Shown: positions 1 through 12,900, numbered from the stretch's first letter. The stretch is 64,000 nt of DNA from Neocallimastix lanati (nom. inval.) (GCA_016946835.1 JACVTC010000002.1:2806001-2870000); one strand, 5' to 3'. Numbers and translations: made by a program. The notes: generated by a model not told the origin, from the letters alone.

Positions 1-600
1 TTTTCTTTTATCTAAAGTCTCCAGATCACTAAAAAAAAAAAAAAAAAAAACTGTCCTCCAGATTCATTTTCTGAATTATCAGTCTTTTAAAAATTTTATA
101 TATTTTCAATAATATATTTTATTTTTATTTTTATTTTTATTTTCCAAATTTAATTTTTTTTTTTTTTTCATTCACATTCATCTTTTCGTATTAACCAGAT
201 TTTTAGGATTACTTTCAATTTTCATTTTCAAAAAAGTTTCTGGTTTGCAATTTCATAATTATTAAAGGTTTGATGAAGATAAATTTTTTTATAATTATTA
301 AGATTTGAAATTTTTAATTTACTTTTTAAATTTGTAAAATTTTTAATTTGATTTTTATTCAAATTTTTATTAATAAAATTTTTTTCTTTTTTTTTTTTTT
401 TTTTTCACATTTTTGTTCAAAAAATCTTTTTTTTTTTTTTTTTTTTTTTTTGATTTTTTTTTTTTACCTTTTTATGTTATTATTGTTATTTCTATTACTA
501 ATACCATTATTTTCATTACTTTTTTGCTATTATCACAAATATTATTTTGACATGGCTTTCATTCAATGTCATTTTTTTATATTTTCTTCAATATTTGAAA
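1..600. other. AT-rich flank, no gene seen
   Basis: Homopolymer-rich sequence (long T runs around 375-460). The open frames here are only poly-Phe/Leu translations of T runs. The low-complexity stretch may be the far downstream part of the copia remnant that follows, but nothing recognisable remains. Confidence 0.6.
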
Positions 601-619
601 TTTTTTGAGTATTTCTTCT

Positions 620-1028
620 TGATTTTCAGCTAATTTTTAATTTTCATTAATATCATCTTCATTAATTCTATCTTCATTAATTCTATCTTCATAAATTTTA
701 TCTTTATTAATTATTTTCTTTTTATGAATTATTATCTAACAATGTTTTCATTATTGTATTCATCTATTAAAGTTATATTATCTTCAGGGTTAATTTTTAT
801 TGGGTTTGTTTTCATTCATTTAAAAATTCATTGTGATAAATGAAATGAACTGCGATACGTGCAATTCCCCCTCTCAATTTGTTTATCTGAAGGATTTGAG
901 GAATAAAAAAAAAAAAAAAAAAGATATGGCAAGAGAGCCTAGTGTACTTTCATTGTTAAGTATGTATGCATCACGAACTTATAATGTTTGATCGAGGAAA
1001 CAATAACCAGGAGAGTCTGATGAATATC

Positions 1029-1078
<50 letters not shown>

Positions 1079-2590
1079 CTGGTTTTGTATTATTTTCAAA
1101 ATTTTTCTTTGTTTGTATCTATTAAGTAAAAAAAAAAAAATTTTAAATCCAAAAACTTTTTTAAGTTTAGATGTATTAATTTTTTTATTGAAAAAAAACT
1201 TCATTCGGAATTTTAAAAATTAATTCTCTGATGTGGATTTAAATCGTACAGTATACATGTACATTTTAATAGCTTCATCCCAACAAAAATAGGAGATAAT
1301 TTAGCAGAAGTGAGTAATATTATCTCGCTGTTATCTAAGGTCTGATTAATTCTTTCAGCGACAACCATTTTGTTGAGGATTACCTGGTGTGGGATGATTA
1401 AAATGTAATTCCATTACTTTTAAAGATAATTTATATATAAAATTGAGAGTTATTATATTCTAAACCGTTATCATATCTTACTTCCTTTATGTTATAATTA
1501 ACAAAGTATTTTTTACATAAGTTTATAAAACTCCATAAATAAATTTCTTATAATTGCCTCAGATTTTTTTTTTTATCCAGTAAATAAACCAAACATTTTC
1601 TACTGTAGTCATCAATAAATGTTATATGATTATTTGTATCCACTAAATGATGATGAAGGCTTAAAGTGATCCTACGATATCATTATGTACAATTTTGTAA
1701 TAGTATAATACTCTTGTTGATTGTTTTGTTGAATGTTTTTTTTTTTTTTTTTTTTTTTTTTTTTGAGTTTACTTTACTAATTATTGCAATCTTTACAAAT
1801 TTATATTGTCATTCTTTTCTTTCTTAATGTTGTTGTTTTCTTAAAAAAAAATTTTTTTTTTTGAAGATTTTGATTGTAATCGTGACCTAATCTAGCATGC
1901 TATAATTTTTAAATCAACATTGTTTTACATTATAATATCTATATTTCATTGGACTTGTATTTAAAGTAAAAAAAAAAAAAAAAGTTTTCGTCATATATAA
2001 AAATGGTAGTAATTAGTTTTATTATATTTAAATATTTGGAGTCTTTCTTTATTGATGTAGATTTTCATTACTAATAATAAAGCCTTCGTTTACATAGGTA
2101 GTGAGTGTAAATTAAATTGGTTTTGTATGTCTGGAGCATAAAATACTTCTCCAATAGAAAAATTATTATTTTTATATATTCCTTTGTACATACCTTTTTT
2201 TTTTTTTTTTTTTTTTTTTTATATATTTTATCGGGATTGTCCATTTGGATATGTAATCCCCTCTATGTTTGATAGTATTTTTATGTTTTTAGAAAAGTTG
2301 ATTCCTATTCCACACCCAATGATCCATGATTCCTTGTTATTATCTTCCTTATCATTATTTTCTTCTTTTACAATTTCGGCAGTTACTTTTATTTACCTTT
2401 ATGTTCCTGGAAATTATTGAACTGTTATTAAAATTATCTTTTACAATATTAGTTGTTATATTGAAGCAGAAGTCAAATTTGAAGAATCTGAATCTGAATC
2501 TGAATCTGAATTGTTTTGTTCTTCATAATTAACGTTTATAAGATTTGAAGTTTCTTTTACAACCTTTCCGGCTTAAAGATATTTTTTTTT
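620..2590 (-). mobile_element. Decayed Ty1/copia gag-pol remnant
   Basis: Reading the minus strand across frames gives the Ty1/copia pol order. There is a Ser/Asp-rich gag tail (about 2515-2480) and a protease-like stretch with ESWIIGCG (about 2330) where the family has WxxDSGA, so the catalytic Asp is lost. Then come the pre-integrase motifs GEVFYAPDIQNQF (about 2160-2100) and HARLGHDYNQNLQ (about 1900-1863). Integrase pieces follow: IVHNDIVGSL (about 1695-1667), FIDDYSRKCLVYLLD (about 1620-1575), RYDNGLEYNNSQF (about 1482-1440), VVAERINQTLDNS (about 1370-1323), a VFFNKKINTSKLKKVFG-like stretch (about 1205-1140) and GYSSDSPGY...STLGSL (about 1029-935). Stops, frameshifts and poly-A/T insertions interrupt it. 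No reverse transcriptase or LTR is visible. It is a dead copy. Confidence 0.85.
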
Positions 2591-3255
2591 TTTATTTTAA
2601 TTTTTATTTCTTAATTTATTATTATTTTTTTTTTTTCTTTTCTTTTCTCCCCTGTAGTAATTTATTTGATGAATTTGATTGGGGATGAAAAAAAAAACAA
2701 GTTATATCAATAGTGTTCCCATTTTTATTGACAAATATTGACAGTATTTATTGGAATTTGTTTCCTTTATGAAATTATTTTGGAAGTTTCACATTTAATA
2801 TTTAATATATTAAATTTAGATATTAACAATTGTTAATATTTTTAATGAATTATTGAGTCAATGAGAATCTTAATCTGTTAAAATATAACAACTTAAAATC
2901 AGAAATGATCTTTTTATAATTTTATCATTTGTTTATTTATTTTATTTTATTGCTTTTTACAATTAAGAAAGACCTTCTTCATTTAAGAATATATCATTAC
3001 ATGTTATTTATAATTATTTTCTATAGTAGTCTAACATTATTGGTAACATTTAACGTTACACTGCTTTATATTATTGAAATAAAAATATTTTACGCTTAAT
3101 CATATAGTATAATGTACAATGTTAATTAAACACATTAACCGTAATATTAATATAATTAGGATAAATTAAGAGATTTTTTTTAATTTTTTTTTTTTTTTTT
3201 TTTTTTACTTTATTAATTTTCATTATAACTTCTTATTTGATACAAAAAAAATTTA

Positions 3256-3286
<31 letters not shown>

Positions 3287-3604
3287 CATCCATTAATGAT
3301 TCAGGTTTGCATCTTTATTATTAAATTTTTTAATTCCTACAATAATGAATAAAATACCATTAATATTTATTATAATATGAAAGGTTTCCTTTTTCCTTTC
3401 TTAGGATTGAAAACAATAGATATATACTTATATACTACCTATTGAGTTCCATTCTTCTAGGGAAATCACTATTCTAATTTTTATTATAAAAAAAAAAAAA
3501 AAAAACAAAAAAAAGGACATAAAGTATTAATTTAATTAAATAAAGTTAACTTCTTGATTAGATTTTTCTTTCCTGTTTAGATGAAAAAGTATTTTTAATT
3601 TCAA

Positions 3605-3662
<58 letters not shown>

Positions 3663-3785
3663 ATATTTTAAAAATAATTTTTTTTTTTTAATTAATATTT
3701 TTATTTAAAATATATATATATATATATATATTTTGAAAATTTTCATAATATTTTTTTTTTTTTTTTTTTTTTATTTTATATTTAA

Positions 3786-3880
3786 AACTATATGGCATTG
3801 TCGAGGCTAAGGGCTTCTCATGGACTCTGATCTATCTCAACCAAACACGCCATTTAGCACGACTATAGAAACTTGATTTA
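3786..3880. other. Short GC-richer island between T runs, unidentified
   Basis: About 95 bp of ordinary-complexity sequence sits between long T tracts. The ends can pair (ATGGC at 3792-3796 with GCCAT at 3849-3853). It has no ORF and no tRNA B box. It could be a fragment of a mobile element or a small RNA; I cannot assign it. Confidence 0.35.
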
Positions 3881-3885
3881 TGATT

Positions 3886-3925
<40 letters not shown>

Positions 3926-4056
3926 TTATTGTCGTTTATTGCTATTAACTGTATTATAAAATATTTAAAAAAATTACAAAAAAAAAAAAAAAAAAAAAAA
4001 ATTACATAGGTTTATCGTTTTTTTTTTAAAATTTCATTTTTATATTTTATCTCAAA

Positions 4057-4233
4057 GAGAGAATTTAAAATATAAAAATGGTATGATTAATGAAATCTTA
4101 TAATAAACTAAGAGAGAATTTAAAATATAAAAATGGTATGATTAATGAAATTTTATAATAAACTAAGAGAGAATTTAAAATATAAAAATGGTATGATTAA
4201 TGAAATCTTATAATAAACTAAGAGAGAATTTTA
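4057..4233 (+). repeat. Tandem repeat, 55-bp unit, 3 copies plus a partial
   Basis: The unit begins GAGAGAATTTAAAATATAAA and recurs at 4057, 4112 and 4167, with a partial fourth at 4222. Copies differ by about one base, so the expansion is recent. There is no spacer, so it is not a CRISPR array. Confidence 0.9.
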
Positions 4234-4484
4234 TTCTTTTTTTTTTTTTTTTTTTTTTTTTATGTTAAAACTAAAATATATAAATATATATAAAGATATA
4301 TATTTAGAATCATGAAATACAAAAATAAATATATATTAAATATTTAGAATTAATAAATAACAAAAATAAATAAATATATATATATATATATTAAATATTT
4401 AGAATTAAGAAATTATAAAAATAAAACGTTATAAAAATAACGTTTTAAATATTATTAATTTTATAAATACGATAAATTTTTCCA

Positions 4485-4531
<47 letters not shown>

Positions 4532-4805
4532 CTCCTTTTATATCTGACTCAAGATAATATATAATAACATCGATATATATTTTGTTAAAGTTTAAGAGTT
4601 TTAGCACATAAGATAATGGTACCGACTTGGATTTTATGTTAGATGGAATATTAGAATAATAAATATATATATTGCTATTTTTAATAATAATAATAGACAA
4701 ATATATATAAAAAACATATTTCTTTTTTTTTTTTTTTTTTTTTTGTAAGAAATAATAAAATATTTATATATTAATTTTCTATTAATTAAATTTTTATATA
4801 ATTTT

Positions 4806-4842
<37 letters not shown>

Positions 4843-4892
4843 AAATTTTTTTTTATTTATATATATTTTAATTGATTAATGTAAAATAAAGC

Positions 4893-4930
<38 letters not shown>

Positions 4931-4971
4931 TATTATTAACAATCATAATAAAAATAATAATAAGAATAAAA

Positions 4972-5004
<33 letters not shown>

Positions 5005-5274
5005 AATATAAAAAAAATAAAAATAATAGAAATGTCTTAAAATTACTTTTTGCAAATTAAAAAAGAAATAATAATAATTAAAATATTTATAAAAATACTT
5101 TTACCTAACTTTTATACATTTTTTTTTTTTTTAAAAAAAAAAAAAATAATTGATTATAAAAATATATAAATATTTTAAATATTTTAAATATTTTTCTTCT
5201 TTTTATTTTTTATATAACTTTATTTTTTTTTTTTTATTACTATTAAATAAAATATAATATCAAGAAATTAAAAT

Positions 5275-6945
5275 TTATTTCTTATTATTGTTTATTAAAT
5301 CAGTCAATTGATTAAACATAGAATCAGAAGTAGTTTGGAATGTATGATTAGAACTAAAATTTAAATAATCATCGATAAAACTGTTATCTTCTGTAATATG
5401 AAAGTTGTCAATATCAAATGAGTTTATGTCTGCTAAACTTGTATTTAAATCATTAAATAATGAATTATTAGAAACTATATTATTACTACTTTCTTCAGTT
5501 GTAGTTGGTATATTGGTAGTTGTAGTTGTAGCTTCAGTTTTAATATTTGGATTATTAGAGGATGAAGTTATATCTAATACCGAATTAAGATTTTCAGCGG
5601 ATAAACTATTAGATACTGTTAAATCATTTAAGAAATTTAGATTTCCTTCTTTTTTAATTTCATTTGTAGTAGAATTAAGAGTAGTTGTATTAGCAGATGC
5701 AGATGCTGATACTGACGAAGCTGAGGCATCTGCAGCTGCCTTAGTTGTATCTATCGCTGAAGTTTCAGTTTTTAATTTCTTCTTAGCATTTTCAATATTT
5801 TCTTCAGCAGCATTACCCTCTTTTTTATTTTCTTCTTTTTTAGATTCATCTTTCTTTGAATCTGTACTTTCTGGAGCTGGATTAACATTCTTCCTCTTCT
5901 TTCTTCTTCTAATTTCTTCTTGTTTACGTGGTGAAAATCTATAATCTGGATACATTAACTTATGACGTCTCTTCATTTCTTGAGCCTTTTCCTTATATTT
6001 ATTCTTTACTTCTTCAGATTCTTCTTTCCACATTTTACCAATAATCTTAGAAATTTCTGTATTACTGATACCTTCATGTTCAGCAAGAACCTTTGAATGA
6101 TGTTCTTGACGATACAAAATAAATGGATTTGGTGGTCTAAGAATATCATTACGACGACGCGATGATGTTGTAGTTGATACTGTTGGAGGAGTTAATAAGA
6201 ATGAAGACATTTGAGAATTCATTAAATACTTTGAATTTGGTTCTCCCGGACCTGTAGTTAATGGTTTAGCAAAAGTTCCATTTGCATTAACAGCAGTAGT
6301 CATTAAATTTTGATTTGGTAAACCAGTTTTATTAATATATTGAGCTCCATTTATCATAGTAGCATTGGTACCATAGTTCACCAAATTAGAACCATTATTC
6401 ATTACATTGCCATTAACAGTAGGATTAACTTTTACATATGATACTTGTCCATTATTAATACTATTCATAACTACTTGCCCATTATTTGGTATATATCCAT
6501 TACTAACTTTAACAGTATTATTATTTGCAACTTGATATACATTTGTCATTGTATTATTTACTGGATATTGATTAACTCCTTGTATTCCACGATTACCTGT
6601 TATAACATTATTTGTGGTTGGATTAGTAATAACATATTTTTGATTATTAGCTACAGTATATGTAATTGGACCAGTTGGATTTATTGTCTTAATACCTGGT
6701 TGAATTGTTCCATTAACATTACTATAAGTTCCATTAGCAACTGTATAATATTTTTGTTGTGGAATACCAACCGGATTTCCAACTGGATTTCCATTTATTG
6801 GTTTAACAGCATATTGATTTAAATAAGTTGCTTGATTTGTAGATCCCGCTGGATAATACGCTTTATTTACTTGGAAATTATTAGCAACCGCTGCTTGGGG
6901 ATAATTTACTGCAGTTGGAGCATTTATATATTGTTTTTGATACAT
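5275..6945 (-). CDS. MATA-type HMG-box transcription factor
   Basis: A 556-residue protein if translation starts at 6945. Residues about 269-340 form an HMG box of the fungal MATA/STE11 kind, opening RPPNPFILYRQEHHS and containing ISKIIGKMWKEE and YKEKAQEMKRRHKLMYPDY. A basic cluster RRRKKRK (about 346-352) is a likely nuclear signal. The N-terminal 260 residues are Asn/Thr/Val/Tyr-rich low complexity, and the C-terminus (about 490-550) is Asp/Asn/Phe-rich, like an activation domain. Family members bind bent AT-rich DNA and control mating or development; the target here is unknown. The start is uncertain: a good 3' splice site (TAG at 6956-6954) lies just upstream and joins in frame to the ORF at 8388-9819, so this may be the second exon of a 1036-residue protein. 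Mating-type neighbours are absent, so I do not call it a mating-type gene. Confidence 0.9.
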   Translation of the reverse strand: MYQKQYINAPTAVNYPQAAVANNFQVNKAYYPAGSTNQATYLNQYAVKPINGNPVGNPVGIPQQKYYTVANGTYSNVNGTIQPGIKTINPTGPITYTVANNQKYVITNPTTNNVITGNRGIQGVNQYPVNNTMTNVYQVANNNTVKVSNGYIPNNGQVVMNSINNGQVSYVKVNPTVNGNVMNNGSNLVNYGTNATMINGAQYINKTGLPNQNLMTTAVNANGTFAKPLTTGPGEPNSKYLMNSQMSSFLLTPPTVSTTTSSRRRNDILRPPNPFILYRQEHHSKVLAEHEGISNTEISKIIGKMWKEESEEVKNKYKEKAQEMKRRHKLMYPDYRFSPRKQEEIRRRKKRKNVNPAPESTDSKKDESKKEENKKEGNAAEENIENAKKKLKTETSAIDTTKAAADASASSVSASASANTTTLNSTTNEIKKEGNLNFLNDLTVSNSLSAENLNSVLDITSSSNNPNIKTEATTTTTNIPTTTEESSNNIVSNNSLFNDLNTSLADINSFDIDNFHITEDNSFIDDYLNFSSNHTFQTTSDSMFNQLTDLINNNKK

Positions 6946-6953
6946 GTTCTGGG

Positions 6954-8387
6954 CTATTTACAATTGATTTTAGGTTTTAAAAAAATATAACAAATTAAAA
7001 TAAATAAGATTATAGATAAAATAAATAAGATTATAAATAAAATAAATAAAAAATACAATAATTATGTGTTAAATGGTAAAATAAAATAAAATAAAAAAAC
7101 TTTTTTGATTGATTATTTTAATTGCAATAATTATTTGGATTTAAAAATTATTTATTATTATTATTAAAATTGTTTATTTGGATTTAAAAATTAATTATTA
7201 TTATTATTAAAATTGTATTAACAATATTGATTTAAATAACAATTATTATTAATTATATTGATTTAAAAATCAATTATTATTATTATTATTAAAATTGTAT
7301 AAACTGTATCAATTTAAAAATCAATTATTAATTATTATTATTATTATTATTATTATTAAAATTGTAATGTTATCGATTTAAAAATCAATTAATATTAAAA
7401 TTGTACTGAATTCTTCGTTTTAAAATAACAATTATCATAATTTAATATATTTTATTCTTTTACAAATAATATTTTTTTTGTATTGGTTTTATATATTGAA
7501 AAATAAAAAACAAGTAGTTTAATAAAAATACATATTCTTTATTATTCTATTACTATTATTGTTTCTATGCAAAATTTTTCTATTATTAAATTTATTTTTT
7601 ATTAAAAATTATATCTTATGAAAAAATAAATTATTATTCATTTTTTAATAAACTGAATATTGTTTAACTATACTAATATTGTAAGTTTATTAAAAAAATA
7701 TTTATATAAAAATTTCTTCTCTATATTTATTTTTTAGTTCCTTTTTATTAGTCACTACTATTACTATTATATATTGATATTTATTTTTTCTAATGATATA
7801 TTTTTTTGTATACTTTTTTTTCCTTTATATTAAAAAAAAAATTGTTGAAGACAAAAATTTATTCTTTTATATCTTTTAATTTTTGTTCTATATTTTAATC
7901 ATTTTTAATATAATTATATTAAAATATATTAAATATTTCAAATATTTATAAGATATTTTTTGCTTTTTTTAGTCATTATTGTTTATTTTTTTTTTCTTTG
8001 TAACTTCATATACTAAATAAAAAATAAATTTTTTCCTAATAAATTAATTTTATATTACTATTAATATATTTTTAATATTTATATAAACTAATTTTATATA
8101 AAAATTTTTAATTTATATTTAATTAATTTTTAATTTATTTTTATAGCTATAAATAAAATTTTATCTTAATATTATCTTTATAATTCATTTCCCCTATCAT
8201 TTTTTTATTAATAAATTATTAGGTTTTCCCTTATACTAAATAGAATATAAACTTTAATTTATAATATTAAATATATTATAATAACCTTATTTCATAATAT
8301 AATTATATCAATATTCCAACAACTTGATATTTATTATTATTATTATTTTATCTTAATCAATTATTATTAATAATAAAAAAAAATTAC
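6954..8387 (-). other. AT-rich gap, possible 1434-nt intron
   Basis: Very AT-rich with ATT repeats and no coding potential on either strand. It is bounded on the minus strand by GTAATT (8387) and TAG (6954), and removing it keeps the two flanking ORFs in frame. It would be four times longer than any other intron in the window, so it may simply be intergenic DNA. Confidence 0.45.
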
Positions 8388-9819
8388 CTTGATTATATGA
8401 TACACCATTATTTGTGTTTATGGTAGTTGTTTTATTCTGAGTTCCATTTGCTATTTTATAAGTATTTGTAGAAATAACAGCTCCAGTATTTGTACTTTGA
8501 GTCGTAGGAGTTGATATTTGATTCTTTTTAGCTTCATTGCCTTCAGATAATGTTGGTTTAGAGACATTGCTCACTTCATTCTTTTCTATTTTAATACCGT
8601 TTTTATTTAAATTTGAAGTATTATTAACTTTTGAAACTTCGTTAGAACCTTCAGAATTTGGTGTTAAAGAAGTGATTAATGGATTAGTAGTAGCTATGGG
8701 AGTAGTTATATTTTCCTTTTTAATTTCTTGAACTGGAGGTTGATTTAAATTTTCTATTGTTTTATTGGTGGCAATTTTTTCTAATGATGTTGGGGTAGCT
8801 ACATTAGTTGTTAATGCTTCTTGTTTTATTTTAGTTGGATCATTTAAAGCTGTGGTAGTAGTGGAAGTGTTTGTAATAGCAGTTTGTTGAATTGAAGTAC
8901 GGGCTTGTTGAATTGATGTACCGGTTTGTAAAACTGGAGTACCGGTCTGTTGAATTGAAGTACCGGTTTGTAAAACTGGAGTACCGGTCTGTAAAACTGG
9001 AGTACCGGTTTGTTGAATTGAAGTTCCGGTTTGTTGAATTGAAGTTCCAGTTTGTAGAACTGGAGTACCAGTTTGTTGAATTGGAGTACCAGTTTGTTGA
9101 ATTGGAGTACCGGTTTGTTGAATTGGTGTGGTAATAACATTCTTTTGTTGTTGAATTTGGGGTTGATTTAACGGTACAGTTGCTGTTTTTGCAAGTACAG
9201 CATTTTGATTTATTAACTGTATATTTTGTGGGGTAATCGTATTAACTTGAATTGGTTTTTGGAATTGCGTGTTTTGAAGATTTGTAGTAGAATAAGTTTG
9301 TACTAATCTTTGTCCGATATTACCTATTGAAGACGTAGCATTATTAACTGAACTTAAATTTGTAACATTTTTCTTTCCAGTATTAACAATATTTGGATTA
9401 AATTGATATTGATTATAAATATTAGAATTTTGCATATTTGCCGTCGAAATTTGAGATGCTGTGGCAACGCGTTGTTGTAAAACTGGATTAGCATTTGCAT
9501 ATGTTAATCCTGCCGTACCAACAATTCTGTTAGTTCCTACCACATTGTTCGCATTTAAACCATTTCTTAATTGTAGATTTTGCATATTTTGATTTGTTAC
9601 AACCATTCCATAATTTCCATTTACATTTCTAATAGCAGTGGCTGAGTTACCAACAGCTAAAGGATTAATAACATTTACTCTTGTAGGGATTGCTATATTA
9701 TTTAATCCATTTACTTGAACACCATTAGCATTATTAGTAGTAGTATTATTAACGGTCATTCCAATGGTATTCATATTCATACCAATGTTATTCATTGACA
9801 TCTGACCATAATTCGCCAT
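8388..9819 (-). CDS. Asn/Gln/Thr-rich protein with heptapeptide repeats; possible 5' exon of the HMG gene
   Basis: A 477-residue open frame from ATG at 9819 to a 5' splice-like site CAAG|GTAATT at 8388/8387. Unspliced it would run only 11 more codons, through a T run, to a stop at 8353. Residues about 225-320 are a tandem array of QTGTPIQ/QTGTPVL/QTGTSIQ heptapeptides (21-bp DNA unit, about 8880-9130). The rest is Asn/Thr/Gln/Val-rich low complexity with no known domain. Motifs such as YKIANGT resemble YTVANGT in the neighbouring HMG protein, and phase and composition fit a single gene. No signal peptide or membrane segment is seen. A transcriptional co-regulator or activation region is inference. 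Confidence 0.7.
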
Positions 9820-12126
9820 TTCTTCATTTCATATAATAAAATAATAAGATAAATTTGTTCATACCAATTATTATTAAAAATTTATAAATTTATATATTAG
9901 TTTATAATTTGTCTTAATATTTTATAAAAATAATAATAATAATAATAATAATAATTTTTTAATATTAATGATAAAATTTAAATTATTTTTTTACCTATTA
10001 TATAGAAATATTTGAAATTAAATTAAATTCTATGATATAATTACTTATTAAAGACAAACTATAATTATATAATATTTAACATAGATTAGTTCAATTTCTA
10101 TCAATAATTCTTAATCGACTTATGTTCATATTAATCAATTTTATTGATTACTTTTATAAAATTTAACTCTTTATTTATAAAAATAAAAAAAAATGATAAT
10201 AAGAAGTAAACTTTTAAGATTAAAAAGATCTTTATATTATAATAAAGAGAAATATAAAATAAAAGTATACAAATAGTATTAAATATTATGATAATAAAGT
10301 AATTCTTTTATTGTTTATTATTAAATTTCTCTTAAATAATTCTCTTAATAACATAAAGTTCCTTATTTACCTTATATATATCCTTTAAATAAATTGAGCA
10401 TATAAGAATGATATAATTTAATTATATTAATTTTTTTTCTTTTTTTAATTTCAAAATAGATACTAATTTAATTGAATATTAAATAATAAAAAATAAAATC
10501 TAAATTAATTAATAATTAATATCTATTTGATTGTTTATTATGTATTAGATATGATAGTATTAATGAGAAAATTGAGATTTTATCAAAATATTGTTAAAAA
10601 TATATTAATTAATATTTAGTAAATTACATATATGTATAATAAAAATAAACAAAAAGAAAATAAATTATAATATAAAAAGTATAAAATTAAATATTATAAA
10701 ATAACAATATAAATCTGATTAAAATTCAAAAAAAATGCAATCTATTTTTTTTTTTTTTTAATATTTTCCTTATATTATTATTTTTACTTCGATAAAAAAA
10801 AATAAATTTTTAAATTAATAATTCAAATTTTTTTTACATATTTCGAAATATTTTAAATTAACAAATTTTTATTTAATTGAATTAATAGATATTTATTTAT
10901 TTAAATTATTTACATATATTTATTACTTTATTTATTTATTTATTTTTTAATTTTTAATTATTTATTTATTTTTTAAGTTACTATTTATTTATTTATTTAT
11001 TATTTATTTATTTATTTATTATTTATTTATTTTTTTATTTATTTACCTACTAATTTATATATTTATATATTTATATACATTATATAGTTTTATTTAATTA
11101 TTTTTTATTTTTTAATTTTCATTTAATGATTTATTTATTATATTATTTATTTATTCTTTAATATATTTATATATTTATAATATTTATAATCAATATTAAT
11201 TATTATAACTTTTTAACCAGCAATCATTTTTGTTCTTATTCATTTATTCACTTTTATTTAAATCTAATAATACCATTTACTTAATTTTTAATAATATAAT
11301 CTAATTAGTATGTACTACTAAATAAATAAAAATTGCTAATAAATACTAATAAATTATAATTTTTTTTATTTTACAAGTTTTATTTACTTATTTATTTATT
11401 TATTTAATTTTTTTATGTTTAATTCAATTATTTCATTTTAATCATTATATTGTATTATATGTTCTATTTAATATTAAATATATGATTATTTAAAGTTAAT
11501 ATGTTAAATCAATATAATTATAATTTTATAATTTAAAAATCATTTGATGACAATAATATATTATTAATTAAATGGTATATAATTAATATTTTATTATACT
11601 CATATATTAAATACATACTATTTAAATTAAAGAAATTGGTTGAATTTAATTAAAATTATTATATATTATAATCTAATTTTTTATATATAGTTTAATTTTC
11701 ATTGTATAAAAATTAATTAAAAAATAAAAATAATTATTAATTTAATTAAATATAAATAAATATATATATAATTTTTTGTTGTATATATTATAAAAATTCG
11801 TATTTAAAAAAATTTTAAATTTTAAATTTTATTACTATTACATGATATATTATAATATATTATAGTAATTCTTTAATTGATTTCATTATTTATTAATATA
11901 TATAAAGTATAATTATTTAAATCAAGCACATATATTTAAAGTATAATAATTATATACTGCAATTATTTAAAAAGAAAAATTTTAATTATACTAAAAATAT
12001 ATCTTTATTTAGATTTTGTTAAAAAAATGTGAAAGTGTAAAAATAATTATAATTATTTTTTATGGACAAAATATATTATATATTGAATATAAGTTTATGA
12101 ATAGCCATTTTTATTTTTATTTTTTT

Positions 12127-12383
12127 TTTATTATTTATTATTTAATATTTAATTTTTATTTAATTATTTATTATTTATTATTTATTATTTATTATTTAAT
12201 ATTTAATTTTTATTTAATTATTTATTATTTATTATTTATTATTTATTATTCATTATTTATTATTTATTATTTATTATTTAATTATTTATTATTTTATTAT
12301 TATTTAATTTTTTATTATTTATTATTTATTATCAATAATTATTTTATTTAATATTTTATTATTAAAAATTATTTAATTATTTA

Positions 12384-12419
<36 letters not shown>

Positions 12420-12900
12420 TATTATTTATTATTTATTATTTATTATTTATTATTTATTATTTATTATTTATTATTTATTATTTATTATTTATTATTTATT
12501 ATTTATTATTTATTATTTATTATTTATTATTTATTATTTATTATTTATTATTTATTATTTATTATTTATTATTTATTATTTTATTATTATTTAATTTTTT
12601 ATTATTTATTATTTATTATCAATAATTATTTTATTTAATATTTTATTATTAAAAATTATTTAATTATTTAATTTTTTATTATTTATTATTTAATTATTTA
12701 TTATTTATTATTTATTATTTATTATTTATTATTTATTATTTATTATTTATTATTTTATTATTTATTATTTAATTTTTTATTATTTATTATTTATTATCAA
12801 TAATTATTTTATTTAATTTTTTATTATTTATTATTATTTAATTATTATTAAATTTTTTATTATTTATTATTTAATTATTTATTATTTATTATTTATTATA
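12127..12900. repeat. Heptamer satellite-like tract (TTTATTA)n
   Basis: About 770 bp built mostly from TTTATTA units with a few ATT and TTAATT interruptions. Larger segments containing CAATAATTATTTTATTTAAT recur three times (around 12330, 12620 and 12797), so blocks as well as units have duplicated. A second tract of the same unit is at 50940-51490. Confidence 0.9.

Larger units (their letters stand above)
2600..5270. other. Intergenic repeat-rich stretch
   Basis: No coding region seen. It contains poly-A/T runs (about 60 A at 3608-3660), a short GC-richer island at 3786-3880, a 55-bp tandem repeat at 4057-4233, an (AAT)n run near 4487-4530 and an ATT run near 4895-4925. Confidence 0.7.

Noticed and set aside
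4057-4233. CRISPR-like direct repeats
   Set aside because: The repeats are contiguous with no unique spacers and lie in a eukaryotic genome. The same applies to 19278-19390.
12016-12351. 111-codon membrane-like ORF
   Set aside because: It is a translation of the TTTATTA heptamer tract, not a gene.
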